Source: a virus. From it: 42,278 nt of DNA. The translations under genes were made by a program, and so were the position numbers. The notes under the pieces were generated by a model. It ran no database searches, was not told the DNA's origin, and saw only the letters and a list, made by a program, of their open reading frames with translations. The DNA lies in IMG/VR virus record IMGVR_UViG_3300020172_002369, positions 1 through 42,278 of that record; one strand, 5' to 3'. Below are positions 18,245-26,087 of the stretch, piece after piece. Every line of letters starts with the position of its first letter. The stretch's first letter is position 1.

Positions 18245-18336
18245 TTGCCGGAATCCTGGCATTGATCAAACTCTTGGCCATGGGAGTGATAATGCTGGCC
18301 ATGGTTTGGTGGGTAACTCAACGACATGATGAATAA
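18241..18336 (+). CDS. 31-residue transmembrane microprotein
   Basis: ATG 18241 overlaps the folE stop (ATGA). The peptide is almost entirely one hydrophobic helix (IAGILALIKLLAMGVIMLAM) with a polar tail ending RHDE. Its last 11 bases overlap the start of the third radical SAM gene. It could be a small membrane peptide of phage function, or a coupling peptide. There is no homology evidence. Confidence 0.45.
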   Translation: MIAGILALIKLLAMGVIMLAMVWWVTQRHDE

Positions 18337-19477
18337 AAACAAAGAGATGACGGATTGGTATTGTCCCTTGCCATTCAAACATGCTTTTGTTGACAGCAAT
18401 GGTATAAGTTCGTGTTGCCAACTCACACGACAACAGACTAGTTTAGATGAATGGCATACCAATCCCAAGTTGCTTCAGTTGCAGCAACAAACTTTGTCAG
18501 GTACAGCACCAGCACAGTGTCAGGCCTGTGTGACTCAGGAACAGTTGCAAGGGCATAGTTTACGCACAGACAGTTGGGCAGATTATAACCATGAAAAGTT
18601 CACCGCTACTGACATTGATTTTGTAGATTATCGCAGCAGCAACATCTGCAATTTTAAATGTCGCAGTTGTGCTCCGGAATTTAGTCATGGTATTGCCAAA
18701 GAGACGCGAGACACAGTTGGATTACAAAAATTCAATGTTGTAGTAGCCGATAAAACTGTGGGAGTTGACGAAACCAATCGTGCATGGATTGTCAACAATT
18801 TGTCAAACATCAAAAGACTAATGTTTACTGGTGGTGAACCCACCGTGATACCCGAAGTTAAATTGATTCTTGAAGAAGTTCGTCGCCAAAACATACATGA
18901 CTTGTCGGTGTTAATAACTACCAATGGTAGCTTTGTTGACAAATTTTGGTATGACATAACTCAAGAATTCACCAACTTACATTGGACTGTGAGTGTCGAC
19001 GCAGTGGACCATGCTGCTGAAATTGTTAGACATGGTACCAACTGGACAACAGTTGAGCACAATCTTCGTTGGTTATCCAAACATGCTCGGAGCATGGATA
19101 TCAACACTGTGGTATCCAATTTAAATGTGTTGCAGTTGGCGCCACTGTTACGATTTGTTAGAAAAATACAATTACAATCCATTGACAGTGGACAGATGGG
19201 CAGTGATGGCTGCAGGCATCAGTTTTTTGTATGTCAGCGTCCTTACATGTTGGCCGCAGACAACTGGCCTGATCAAATGATTGTGTTAGAGTATTTAAAT
19301 CATTGCCTGGCATTGGACTTAGACAGTGCGCAGAGATCAACTATAGAGAATTTAGTTGACGCTATACACAACAATCCATTTGAGATTAAACTGTGGGCAA
19401 AGGGTGTGGAATACAATGCGATATTAGACAATATTCGCAATGAAGATCATAATATACTAAGAGATCCAACATGGTAA
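18326..19477 (+). CDS. Twitch-domain radical SAM protein
   Basis: The 383-residue protein has an N-terminal auxiliary cluster region (WYCPLPF, CCQL, then CQACV), the SAM cluster CNFKCRSC (C108, C112, C115) and a MFTGGEPTV motif for SAM binding. It is a paralogue of the proteins at 2446 and 10651. The start is ATG 18326 or 18329; both overlap the 31-residue gene upstream. Substrate unknown. Confidence 0.82.
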   Translation: MMNKNKEMTDWYCPLPFKHAFVDSNGISSCCQLTRQQTSLDEWHTNPKLLQLQQQTLSGTAPAQCQACVTQEQLQGHSLRTDSWADYNHEKFTATDIDFVDYRSSNICNFKCRSCAPEFSHGIAKETRDTVGLQKFNVVVADKTVGVDETNRAWIVNNLSNIKRLMFTGGEPTVIPEVKLILEEVRRQNIHDLSVLITTNGSFVDKFWYDITQEFTNLHWTVSVDAVDHAAEIVRHGTNWTTVEHNLRWLSKHARSMDINTVVSNLNVLQLAPLLRFVRKIQLQSIDSGQMGSDGCRHQFFVCQRPYMLAADNWPDQMIVLEYLNHCLALDLDSAQRSTIENLVDAIHNNPFEIKLWAKGVEYNAILDNIRNEDHNILRDPTW

Positions 19478-19536
19478 AATAACGTTTTTGTTATATATAA
19501 AATGGTAGTTGACATTTTATAGGAAAAATAAAAACC

Positions 19537-19869
19537 ATGTCCACAGAAGACACCCCAGAAGAGTTTAAAAAGAAGTTAAATGCGTTAAAGCCCAAGAAAA
19601 AGAAACTAGCAGTACCCGAGGGTTTCTTGGACAGTGCCAAAAGCTATGAAGGTAAAGTAGAAGCTGTTAAAATAATTTCCGAGCGAGAGAAGGATCGAGT
19701 TGTTTTGCTGTTTAAAAAAATGATTGCACAGGGGCAAGAAGATGCACTTCGTATTGCACGAGAACGAGAAGCAGCCAAAAAAGCCGACGATGCCAAGGCA
19801 GCAGCAGAAAAAAAGCGTCAGCAAGAATTAGCAAAGAAGTCAAAATCACTATTTGGTAAAAAGAAGTAA
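19537..19869 (+). CDS. Charged coiled-coil hypothetical protein (110 aa)
   Basis: The product is highly charged, with a Lys-rich N-terminus (LKPKKKKLAV), a helical middle and a long Ala/Lys/Glu coiled coil (AREREAAKKADDAKAAAEKKR), ending in a basic GKKK. It may bind nucleic acid or act as a scaffold, but low-complexity composition prevents a family call. The upstream gap holds a TTGACA with no convincing -10. Confidence 0.6.
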   Translation: MSTEDTPEEFKKKLNALKPKKKKLAVPEGFLDSAKSYEGKVEAVKIISEREKDRVVLLFKKMIAQGQEDALRIAREREAAKKADDAKAAAEKKRQQELAKKSKSLFGKKK

Positions 19870-19892
19870 ATTCAACTAATCAAGGAGAGAAC

Positions 19893-20087
19893 ATGGCAAC
19901 AACAATCAGTGACAAACTCACCAAAGTAAATGAAGCATTTACTATCAACATGTACGACAACGGATTTATGATTGAAGTTGGCGGGCGTGATGACAACGAC
20001 GAATGGAAGAATACTAAAATCATAGTATCAACTGTTGAAGAACTTTTAGCGTTGGTCAAAGAAGCAGCATCAATGTCACGGGACTGA
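19893..20087 (+). CDS. Conserved-type small phage protein (64 aa)
   Basis: AAGGAGAGAAC precedes ATG 19893. The product reads SDKLTKVNEAFTINMYDNGFMIEVGG, then a strand with KIIVSTVEELLALVKEA. From memory it resembles short uncharacterised proteins common in marine T4-like phages. It is a small strand-strand-helix domain of unknown function. Confidence 0.7.
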   Translation: MATTISDKLTKVNEAFTINMYDNGFMIEVGGRDDNDEWKNTKIIVSTVEELLALVKEAASMSRD

Positions 20088-20088
20088 T

Positions 20089-20316
20089 ATGAAAACAGCA
20101 GCCGACTATACTCAGGAAATCATAAGCCGAGCACAGCAAATGCGAAGCTACAAAGTTCGTTTGCGAGTTGACGATGGCTGGTTGCCCATGGGCCGTGTGC
20201 CGTTTGACATACACATCAAAAACGGTGTTGCCACTCTCACCGTTGTTGCAGAGAGCATAGAATCTGCTCGCGAACAAGCATCTGTTTACATGGAAAGCGA
20301 TGACTGGTGTGATTGA
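20089..20316 (+). CDS. Small hypothetical protein (75 aa)
   Basis: ATG 20089 follows the previous stop by one base. The product has a helix (DYTQEIISRAQQMRSY), strands (KVRLRVDDGW, ATLTVVAES) and an acidic end. Its last bases overlap the HIT gene. No family recognised. Confidence 0.6.
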   Translation: MKTAADYTQEIISRAQQMRSYKVRLRVDDGWLPMGRVPFDIHIKNGVATLTVVAESIESAREQASVYMESDDWCD

Positions 20317-20710
20317 TCTAGAACAAGCTCAACGACACGGTGTGGCTCCTTGGGACGACATTGTATGGGAAGACTTTCATGTGGTGGTTTATCGTGATCG
20401 CTACCCAGTTACCCCAGGCCACTTGTTATTTGTGCCACGATACAATAATGTGGGCATAATCAATGAAGCAGTTTATTCGGCCATGACACATGGCAACAAA
20501 ATAGTTAATCAAGGTGAGTGTGATGGATTCAACATTGGTATCAACTTTGGTGAGGCTGCTGGGCAAACTGTGATGTATCCGCATGTGCATATGATACCAC
20601 GTCGCAAAGGTGATTGTGCAGATCCAGTTGGCGGAGTGCGTGGTGTAATTACCGGACAGGCCAATTACAAAAAAGATGGTTATAAAAACCCCAATGGTCA
20701 CAGTATATAA
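20300..20710 (+). CDS. HIT-family nucleotide hydrolase
   Basis: The HIT signature is present as HVHMIPR (H95, H97), preceded by GINFGEAAGQTVMYP and VTPGHLLFVPR, in the usual order. HIT proteins hydrolyse or transfer nucleotide phosphates at the second histidine. The 136-residue length is normal. It probably works in nucleotide clean-up; partners cannot be named. Confidence 0.9.
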   Translation: MTGVIDLEQAQRHGVAPWDDIVWEDFHVVVYRDRYPVTPGHLLFVPRYNNVGIINEAVYSAMTHGNKIVNQGECDGFNIGINFGEAAGQTVMYPHVHMIPRRKGDCADPVGGVRGVITGQANYKKDGYKNPNGHSI

Positions 20711-21383
20711 AAATCTGTTGACATCCAAATCAGTTCAGGAGTTAATTGATTATCTTGCCCTTGAAGATTCACGCAGCGATATTAGACCGGGAATATCAAG
20801 CAAACATCCGCGATGGGATATTGATGACTGGCCACAAAATATTGTGAGCGATTGTCTCAACGAATTAATAGACTATCAGTGGGCGGTTGATGAGCTTGTG
20901 ATGTTTTCTACTTACAATCATACCCAGAGCCCGCATGTTGACTCACACCGTGAGTGGCCAATATCAATGCTGGGTCCTGCATTTTTATTCCCTTTGGAAT
21001 TTAGCCCACGTGCATCAACAGTGTTCTTTGACAACTATTGGACTGGAGATACTGGAAAATTTTCAAGGCAAGCTGCCAAAAAGCTCATTAACTCAACCCC
21101 AGCGGCATTGGGGCAAGGTCAATCTCTTATATCCGACTACACCAATATTGTCAACATCAACAATCAACCGTTTGATGAAAACATGTATTATCAATATCTG
21201 GACTATTTGCCCATTGAAGATCTACATGGGCTAACTGTTGATACTGTGGTAGATTGGCATGTTGGTGATGTGATTTCTTGGGATCGAACTCAAATACATT
21301 GCAGTAGTAATCAGCACCACTACAAAAAATATCTAACTGTGTTTACCTATAAACTAGACCAAGTTGGTTCAAATCATATATAA
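20694..21383 (+). CDS. 2OG-Fe(II) oxygenase-like protein
   Basis: The start is put at ATG 20694, giving a first strand MVTVYKNLL and a 17-base overlap with the HIT gene; ATG 20676 is an alternative. A metal HxD motif is visible (H81, D83 in SPHVDSHREWP), with a C-terminal IHCSSNQHHYKKYLTVFTYK in which the distal His and a basic 2OG-anchoring residue fit the fold. The distance between halves is typical of prolyl-hydroxylase-like enzymes. Substrate unknown. Confidence 0.6.
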   Translation: MVTVYKNLLTSKSVQELIDYLALEDSRSDIRPGISSKHPRWDIDDWPQNIVSDCLNELIDYQWAVDELVMFSTYNHTQSPHVDSHREWPISMLGPAFLFPLEFSPRASTVFFDNYWTGDTGKFSRQAAKKLINSTPAALGQGQSLISDYTNIVNINNQPFDENMYYQYLDYLPIEDLHGLTVDTVVDWHVGDVISWDRTQIHCSSNQHHYKKYLTVFTYKLDQVGSNHI

Positions 21384-21437
21384 TAGTTTTCAACAGCGGC
21401 CTTTAGAGCATTCATCCCGCTATACAAATTCTGCAAG

Positions 21438-21460
21438 CCTATGCTAAAATTTAACATAGG
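21438..21460 (+). promoter_or_regulatory. Palindrome over -10 and ribosome site of queD
   Basis: CCTATG (21438-21443) and CATAGG (21455-21460) are perfect arms, and the inner TAAA/TTTA extends the palindrome with one mismatch. It covers an extended -10 (TGC TAAAAT, 21442-21450), and its right arm includes the AGG of the AGGAG ribosome site. It could be a repressor site or an RNA hairpin hiding the ribosome site. Confidence 0.5.
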
Positions 21461-21468
21461 AGAAAATA

Positions 21469-22035
21469 ATGGCAACTATCAATGTAGATGTTGGTGACAT
21501 GTCACCGCAAGAAGCGACTCAATTTCTGAATAAACTCAGACCAATACAATACAAATACACCAGCACCAAAGAATATCACGACGCTTTTCCCTGTGCATAT
21601 AGGCAATGGCGTGCTGACAGTCACTGTAATCTAATACATGGTTACAGTTTCAGCATGAAGTTTTACTTTGGCACAGACAACTTAGATGTGCGCAATTGGG
21701 CAGCTGACTATGGTGGACTCAAAGAACTAAAGAAAATACTCGAGGATCAATTTGATCACACATTGTTGGTGGCGCAAGATGATCCAGAATTAGAAACATT
21801 CAAACTGCTGCAACAGCGGAACATGGCCAAACTCACCATTCTACCAAGATTGGGCTGCGAAGGTCTAGCCGATATGCTTTACAAATATGTCAATGGAGTG
21901 TATATTCCAGACATGTGGGGGCCAGGTGAAGCAGAACGTCTGTGGTGTTATCGAGTTGAAGTACGTGAAACACAGAGCAATATGGCATTCCGAGAAGGAC
22001 ACAGGGAATGGAACGAAGATTTATTTGGAGAATAA
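21469..22035 (+). CDS. queD: QueD-like 6-carboxytetrahydropterin synthase, variant
   Basis: The family pattern is recognisable: FPCAYRQWRADSHCNLIHGYSF aligns with the QueD zinc/catalytic region, followed by DHTLLV and a C-terminal VEVRETQSN. C53 and H57 match the catalytic Cys and one zinc His, but two other zinc histidines appear as tyrosine (Y44, Y59), a variant I recall in marine phage homologues. It would turn the FolE product into carboxytetrahydropterin for QueE. At 188 residues it is longer than E. coli QueD (121). Confidence 0.85.
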   Translation: MATINVDVGDMSPQEATQFLNKLRPIQYKYTSTKEYHDAFPCAYRQWRADSHCNLIHGYSFSMKFYFGTDNLDVRNWAADYGGLKELKKILEDQFDHTLLVAQDDPELETFKLLQQRNMAKLTILPRLGCEGLADMLYKYVNGVYIPDMWGPGEAERLWCYRVEVRETQSNMAFREGHREWNEDLFGE

Positions 22036-22869
22036 ATGGAAAAGCAACATTCGTATGAATATGATATAGCAGTTTTATTGCCCACTCGTGGTCGTACAGT
22101 GGCGTTGACACGCAGTGTGATGAGTTTGGTTAATCGTGTACGCGACATATCAAAAATACAATTTTTGCTTGGGTTTGACGATGATGATGAAGTTGGAATC
22201 AAACACTGGGAAGAAAATCTACAACCGTTGTTAGACGATCGCGGGGTACACTACACTATTTTGAGTTTTGAGCCCTTGGGGTATATTCGTCTCAATGAAT
22301 ATGTAAGTGAACTGGCAAGAAACAGTGATGCGTCTTGGTTTATGTTCTGGAATGATGATGCTGTGATGCAAAGTCAGAACTGGGACGAAGAAATTATAAA
22401 GCATCAAGGACAATTTAAATGCTTGGCCGTTCACACACATCGTGAACACCCTTATTCAATCTTCCCTATTATCCCTAGGGAATGGCTTGATGTGTTTGGA
22501 TACCTTAGCCCACATCAGATCAACGATGCATGGATTTCACAAGTCAGTTACATGCTTGATATTTTAGAACGTATCCCTGTGTGGGTCGAACATGATCGTT
22601 TTGATCTCACTGGCAACAATCATGACGAAACATTCCTTAATCGTCCCATGTTGGAAAATCAACCTGATAACCCCGAAGATTTTCACAGTGACAAATGGCA
22701 TAACAAACGTCTTCAAGATACTGAAAAACTTGCACAATATCTTAGAGACAAAGGTGTTGATACCACGTTTTGGGAAAATGTCAAAGCACAAAAACAAGAC
22801 CCTTGGGTCAAACTTGAAGCCAATGATATCAACCGACAAATGACCACTACTAGGAAAAAGTATGGATAA
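22036..22869 (+). CDS. GT2-like glycosyltransferase
   Basis: The N-terminal DIAVLLPTRGRTVALTRSV is the typical first strand of GT-A family 2 enzymes. FLLGFDDDDEVG and FMFWNDDAVM supply acidic positions where a metal-binding DxD usually lies. Residues 180-277 form a charged tail. ATG follows the queD stop directly. It could glycosylate a phage product. Acceptor and donor unknown. Confidence 0.65.
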   Translation: MEKQHSYEYDIAVLLPTRGRTVALTRSVMSLVNRVRDISKIQFLLGFDDDDEVGIKHWEENLQPLLDDRGVHYTILSFEPLGYIRLNEYVSELARNSDASWFMFWNDDAVMQSQNWDEEIIKHQGQFKCLAVHTHREHPYSIFPIIPREWLDVFGYLSPHQINDAWISQVSYMLDILERIPVWVEHDRFDLTGNNHDETFLNRPMLENQPDNPEDFHSDKWHNKRLQDTEKLAQYLRDKGVDTTFWENVKAQKQDPWVKLEANDINRQMTTTRKKYG

Positions 22870-23647
22870 GTTAGAATGGAAAATACAAGACTACTGGAAT
22901 CGGCAGCCTTGTAACATTCGTCACAGTCAGAAATCTTTTGGATCTGTTGAATACTTTGAAGAAGTCACTGCACGTCGATATCGTGTGGAACCACACATAC
23001 TTGATTTTGCACAGTTTCATCGCTGGCAAGGTCGACGAGTGTTGGAAATTGGCTGCGGCATTGGCACTGATGCTGAACAGTTTGTGCGCCATGGTGCTGA
23101 CTACACTGGCATTGACATCAGTGATGCTAGTTTAAACATCTGCCGTGATCGATTCCAAACTCTAGAATTACATGGCGACTTTCGCAATATCAATTTGCTT
23201 GATCCAGCAGATGAAATCTCAATACAAAATCTTGGTGAATTTGATCTTGTGTACAGTTATGGCGTTATACATCATTCACCCAACATTGCTCAACACATCC
23301 AAGAGATTCACAAGTTGGTAGCGCCGGGCGGTGAGTTTCGTTTTATGGTGTATGCTAAAAACTCCTGGAAGTATGCAATGATTCAAAAGGGGCTTGATCA
23401 GTTTGAAGCACAGGCTGAATGTCCTTATGCCGAAGCATTTACTAGAGATGAAATTTATCAAATGCTTGAAGGGCAATTTGAAATAGAACGTATCAGACAG
23501 GATCATTGTTTTATGTACAATGTACCGGCATATCGTGAAGGTCGTTATGAATTGGAACCTTGGTTTGCTGCCATGGATGATACCATGCGTGATGCAGTCA
23601 AGGAATATTTAGGGTGGCATTTGTTAGTTAAAACAAGGAAACTATGA
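22862..23647 (+). CDS. Class I SAM-dependent methyltransferase
   Basis: A clear motif I is VLEIGCGIGTD (60-70), with GIDISDASL as the acidic end of strand 2, FDLVYSYGVIHHSP at strand 4 and LVAPGGEFRFMVYAK at strand 5. The 261-residue length suits a small-molecule methyltransferase. An AGGAAAAAGT site lies in the overlapping end of the previous gene. Substrate unknown. Confidence 0.85.
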   Translation: MDKLEWKIQDYWNRQPCNIRHSQKSFGSVEYFEEVTARRYRVEPHILDFAQFHRWQGRRVLEIGCGIGTDAEQFVRHGADYTGIDISDASLNICRDRFQTLELHGDFRNINLLDPADEISIQNLGEFDLVYSYGVIHHSPNIAQHIQEIHKLVAPGGEFRFMVYAKNSWKYAMIQKGLDQFEAQAECPYAEAFTRDEIYQMLEGQFEIERIRQDHCFMYNVPAYREGRYELEPWFAAMDDTMRDAVKEYLGWHLLVKTRKL

Positions 23648-24195
23648 AACGTGTATATTACACCTGGCGTGATGTAGAAAACTTCACGCAGGAAATTATC
23701 AGACAGATTCATAATGATAGCTGGCGACCTGACTATGTTGTTGGCATCACTCGCGGTGGACTTGTTCCGGCCAATCTCATCAGTCAATATCTGGGAGTGC
23801 GCATGGAAACACTCAAGGTGAGTCTAAGAGATGGCGGAGAATCTGAAAGCAACTTATGGATGGCCGAGGATGCATTTGGCTACGTACCCGACGACAGTCG
23901 TGGAGAGTCAGGTACGCAAACTGATCCAGCTTATCGTAAAAACATTTTGATTGTAGATGACATTAATGACACTGGTGCCACACTGAATTGGATCCGGAAA
24001 GATTGGCCCAGTAGTTGTTTGCCCAATCATGCTGCATGGGATGCTGTATGGGGGCAAAATGTACGTGTGGCCACTGTGGTTGACAACGAATCCAGTGCAA
24101 GCGAACTTGATGTTAACTATACCGCATGTAACATTAATAAAGCGGCAGATCCGCAATGGATTGTATTTCCCTGGGAACAATGGTGGATGAAATGA
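23644..24195 (+). CDS. Phosphoribosyltransferase, type I
   Basis: The PRPP-binding loop is NILIVDDINDTGAT (100-113), and GITRGGLVPANLIS matches the pyrophosphate loop region. The 183-residue length fits xanthine/guanine-type enzymes. ATGA coupling links it to the methyltransferase before and the MazG-like gene after. It may recycle purine bases for nucleotide synthesis; a role with deazapurine bases is possible but unsupported. Confidence 0.85.
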   Translation: MKRVYYTWRDVENFTQEIIRQIHNDSWRPDYVVGITRGGLVPANLISQYLGVRMETLKVSLRDGGESESNLWMAEDAFGYVPDDSRGESGTQTDPAYRKNILIVDDINDTGATLNWIRKDWPSSCLPNHAAWDAVWGQNVRVATVVDNESSASELDVNYTACNINKAADPQWIVFPWEQWWMK

Positions 24196-24566
24196 CCAAT
24201 ATTTTTGAAGATCAAAAACGTTTCATGTTGGCATGCGATCAAACAGTGGGAGAGTTTGATCCCAAACAGTATCGCATGTATGTAAATCTTGTCAAAGAAG
24301 AATGGCATGAACTCAAAGATGCAGTCAAGGACTCAGATCGAGTGGAACAATTGGATGCATTGATTGATATACTGGTTGTAACCACTGGTGCATTGCACAG
24401 CATGGGAGTGGATGCCGAGGCTGCCTGGAACGAAGTCATGCGTACCAACTTTGCCAAAATTGATCCTGAAACGGGCAAAGTTAAAAAGCGTAAAGATGGC
24501 AAGGTGCTTAAACCCGAAGATTGGGAGCCTCCCAAATTGAAACCGTTTTTAAAAGATGTTGACTAA
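24192..24566 (+). CDS. MazG/PRA-PH-like nucleotide pyrophosphohydrolase
   Basis: ATG 24192 overlaps the previous stop (ATGA), which decides the start over ATG 24156. The 124-residue all-helical protein has EEWHEL and EQLDALIDILVV, the acidic metal-binding helices of the MazG/phosphoribosyl-ATP pyrophosphohydrolase superfamily. Such phage enzymes hydrolyse nucleotide triphosphates. The C-terminal tail is Lys/Pro-rich. Confidence 0.8.
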   Translation: MTNIFEDQKRFMLACDQTVGEFDPKQYRMYVNLVKEEWHELKDAVKDSDRVEQLDALIDILVVTTGALHSMGVDAEAAWNEVMRTNFAKIDPETGKVKKRKDGKVLKPEDWEPPKLKPFLKDVD

Positions 24567-24587
24567 TTTTATTTCTTGTGCTATACT
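24559..24587 (+). promoter_or_regulatory. Sigma70-like promoter for queE
   Basis: TTGACT (24559-24564), a 17-bp spacer ending GTGC, and TATACT (24582-24587), with an extended -10 TGC. It overlaps the last codons of the MazG-like gene. Confidence 0.65.
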
Positions 24588-24611
24588 CGCACAAAACTCT
24601 CAAGGAATATC

Positions 24612-25481
24612 ATGCAACTTAAAATAGCTGAAATATTTTATAGTCTACAAGGTGAAGGACGTTGGGCTGGTGTGCCCAGCGTTTTCATGCGCACATTTGG
24701 TTGTAATTTTCAGTGTCGTGGATTTGGGTTACCGCGTGGCGAGAAGACTACTGAGCCTGAAGAGATTGCCGCTGACATACAACTTTACAAAACCTATCAA
24801 GACTTGCCGCTGGCGCGAACTGGCTGTGACAGCTATGCATCATGGCATCCGGCGTTTAAGCATCTGTCACCATTTATGACCTTGGATGAAATTGCTGATC
24901 GTATGCATGGCATGATTCCCAAAAACAAGTGGAGTCCAGACAACATCAGTGACGATGTTCATTTGGTCATCACTGGTGGTGAACCATTGCTGGGCTATCA
25001 AGTTGAATATCCTGAACTTATTGAAAAGTGTCGCCAACAAGGATTGCGTAACATCACATTTGAAACCAACGGCACTCAGTTTTTACACGAAGAAGTTAGA
25101 GAATATCTCTTTGAAGAATTCACTAGACATGGTAGAGATTATGATCGCTTGACTTTCAGTGTCAGTGCCAAGCTGCCATGTTCGGGTGAGCGGTGGGAAG
25201 ATGCCATACGTCCTGAAGTTGTCAAAAGTTATGAGATGGTGGGCATGACGTATCTCAAGTTTGTTGTGTCCAACGATGATGATTTAAACGACGTTGACGA
25301 AGCAGTGTATCAATTCCGCAAGGCTGGCTTTGGTGGTCCTGTGTATTTGATGCCCACAGGCGGCATTCCTGACTTGTACAACTTCAATGTGCCGCAAGTG
25401 GCTGAGTTGGCAATGAAGCGTGGCTATAGATACAGTCCTAGATTGCAAGTAGATATCTGGCGCAATGCCTGGGGAACTTGA
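24612..25481 (+). CDS. queE: QueE-like 7-carboxy-7-deazaguanine synthase, split cluster motif
   Basis: The start is at ATG 24612 after AAGGA. The N-terminus IAEIFYSLQGEGRWAGVPSVF and the ITGGEPLLG motif are typical of QueE, which makes CDG from carboxytetrahydropterin. The cluster motif is unusual: C31-x3-C35 is followed by Phe where the third Cys should be (CNFQCRGF). C72 begins a CDSYASW segment that matches the usual CDS..TW after the third Cys. This implies a 34-residue insertion inside the cluster loop. The enzyme may still be active. Confidence 0.85.
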   Translation: MQLKIAEIFYSLQGEGRWAGVPSVFMRTFGCNFQCRGFGLPRGEKTTEPEEIAADIQLYKTYQDLPLARTGCDSYASWHPAFKHLSPFMTLDEIADRMHGMIPKNKWSPDNISDDVHLVITGGEPLLGYQVEYPELIEKCRQQGLRNITFETNGTQFLHEEVREYLFEEFTRHGRDYDRLTFSVSAKLPCSGERWEDAIRPEVVKSYEMVGMTYLKFVVSNDDDLNDVDEAVYQFRKAGFGGPVYLMPTGGIPDLYNFNVPQVAELAMKRGYRYSPRLQVDIWRNAWGT

Positions 25482-25487
25482 TGGAAT

Positions 25488-25535
25488 TACATACACGAAC
25501 GTGCATGGTTAAAGATTGATTGGGGTAAAGAATGA
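25488..25535 (+). pseudogene. Remnant 3' end of a DUF2061 gene
   Basis: The 16 codons ending at TGA 25533-25535 read YIHERAWLKIDWGKE and closely match the end of the intact gene that finishes at 25735 (YYVHERIWLKIKWGKE). The two stretches lie exactly 200 bp apart and agree at 41 of 48 bases over 25491-25538 versus 25691-25738. No start exists for this frame after the queE stop, so it is a duplicated, truncated copy. Confidence 0.7.
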
Positions 25536-25735
25536 CTGAAACAAAACAACGCACAGTAGTCAGGATGCTGACCTATCGATTGACCGCATGGGCATTTACA
25601 ATCTTCTGGACATATTTGTTTACTGGTGATGTTGCATCTGCAACTGGATTTGCAACAACATTGCATATTTTATTGAGTATTGACTATTATGTACACGAAC
25701 GTATATGGTTAAAAATTAAATGGGGTAAGGAATGA
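25532..25735 (+). CDS. DUF2061-family membrane protein
   Basis: The 67-residue protein has the DUF2061 pattern: TVVRMLTYRLTAWAFTIFWTY, TGDVASATGF, then IDYYVHERIWLKIKWG. It has two probable membrane helices. Family function is unknown. The ATG overlaps the stop of the remnant copy, just as the next gene's ATG overlaps this stop, showing that the junction was duplicated along with the gene end. Confidence 0.85.
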   Translation: MTETKQRTVVRMLTYRLTAWAFTIFWTYLFTGDVASATGFATTLHILLSIDYYVHERIWLKIKWGKE

Positions 25736-26085
25736 CTGTTAATCAAATTTTATTTGCTGTTGGGGTATGGGCCGTGTTAATTGGTGTAATTTATACGTTT
25801 ACTGGTTGGGGTAAAATCAGAGATTGTTATACAATGTGGTTTACACGAGAATATTGGACTAATTACAATATAGTCGAAGCTGCCAGTTGGTTGGCCAAAG
25901 CAGTGATTATCATCCCAGGATTAATTTTTGGTATTCAGCTTTGGTGGCTATACTTTTTTACTCTAATAACCAGTCTTACCTTAATCTGGGCATCAAACAA
26001 AAAACTGTTACCAACTCTAGTGGGGTTTAACACTATGTGGGTATGGTTAAGTATGATGGTCATTGCACAACATGTAATCAACTAA
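25732..26085 (+). CDS. Small membrane protein (117 aa)
   Basis: ATGA overlap with the DUF2061 gene. Three or four hydrophobic segments are visible: 5-24, about 50-65, 68-85 and 95-115. They are rich in Trp and Ile with few charges. No family recognised. With the gene before it, it may act at the host membrane. Confidence 0.7.
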   Translation: MTVNQILFAVGVWAVLIGVIYTFTGWGKIRDCYTMWFTREYWTNYNIVEAASWLAKAVIIIPGLIFGIQLWWLYFFTLITSLTLIWASNKKLLPTLVGFNTMWVWLSMMVIAQHVIN

Positions 26086-26087
26086 CT

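Noticed and set aside
19509-19537. TTGACA before the gene at 19537 as a promoter.
   Set aside because: At 16-18 bp spacing the -10 position reads AAACCA-like sequence and falls at the ribosome site and start codon.
23644-24195. Considered as a possible QueC to complete the deazaguanine pathway.
   Set aside because: The PRPP-binding loop clearly marks a phosphoribosyltransferase, and the SGGxDS ATP loop of QueC is absent.
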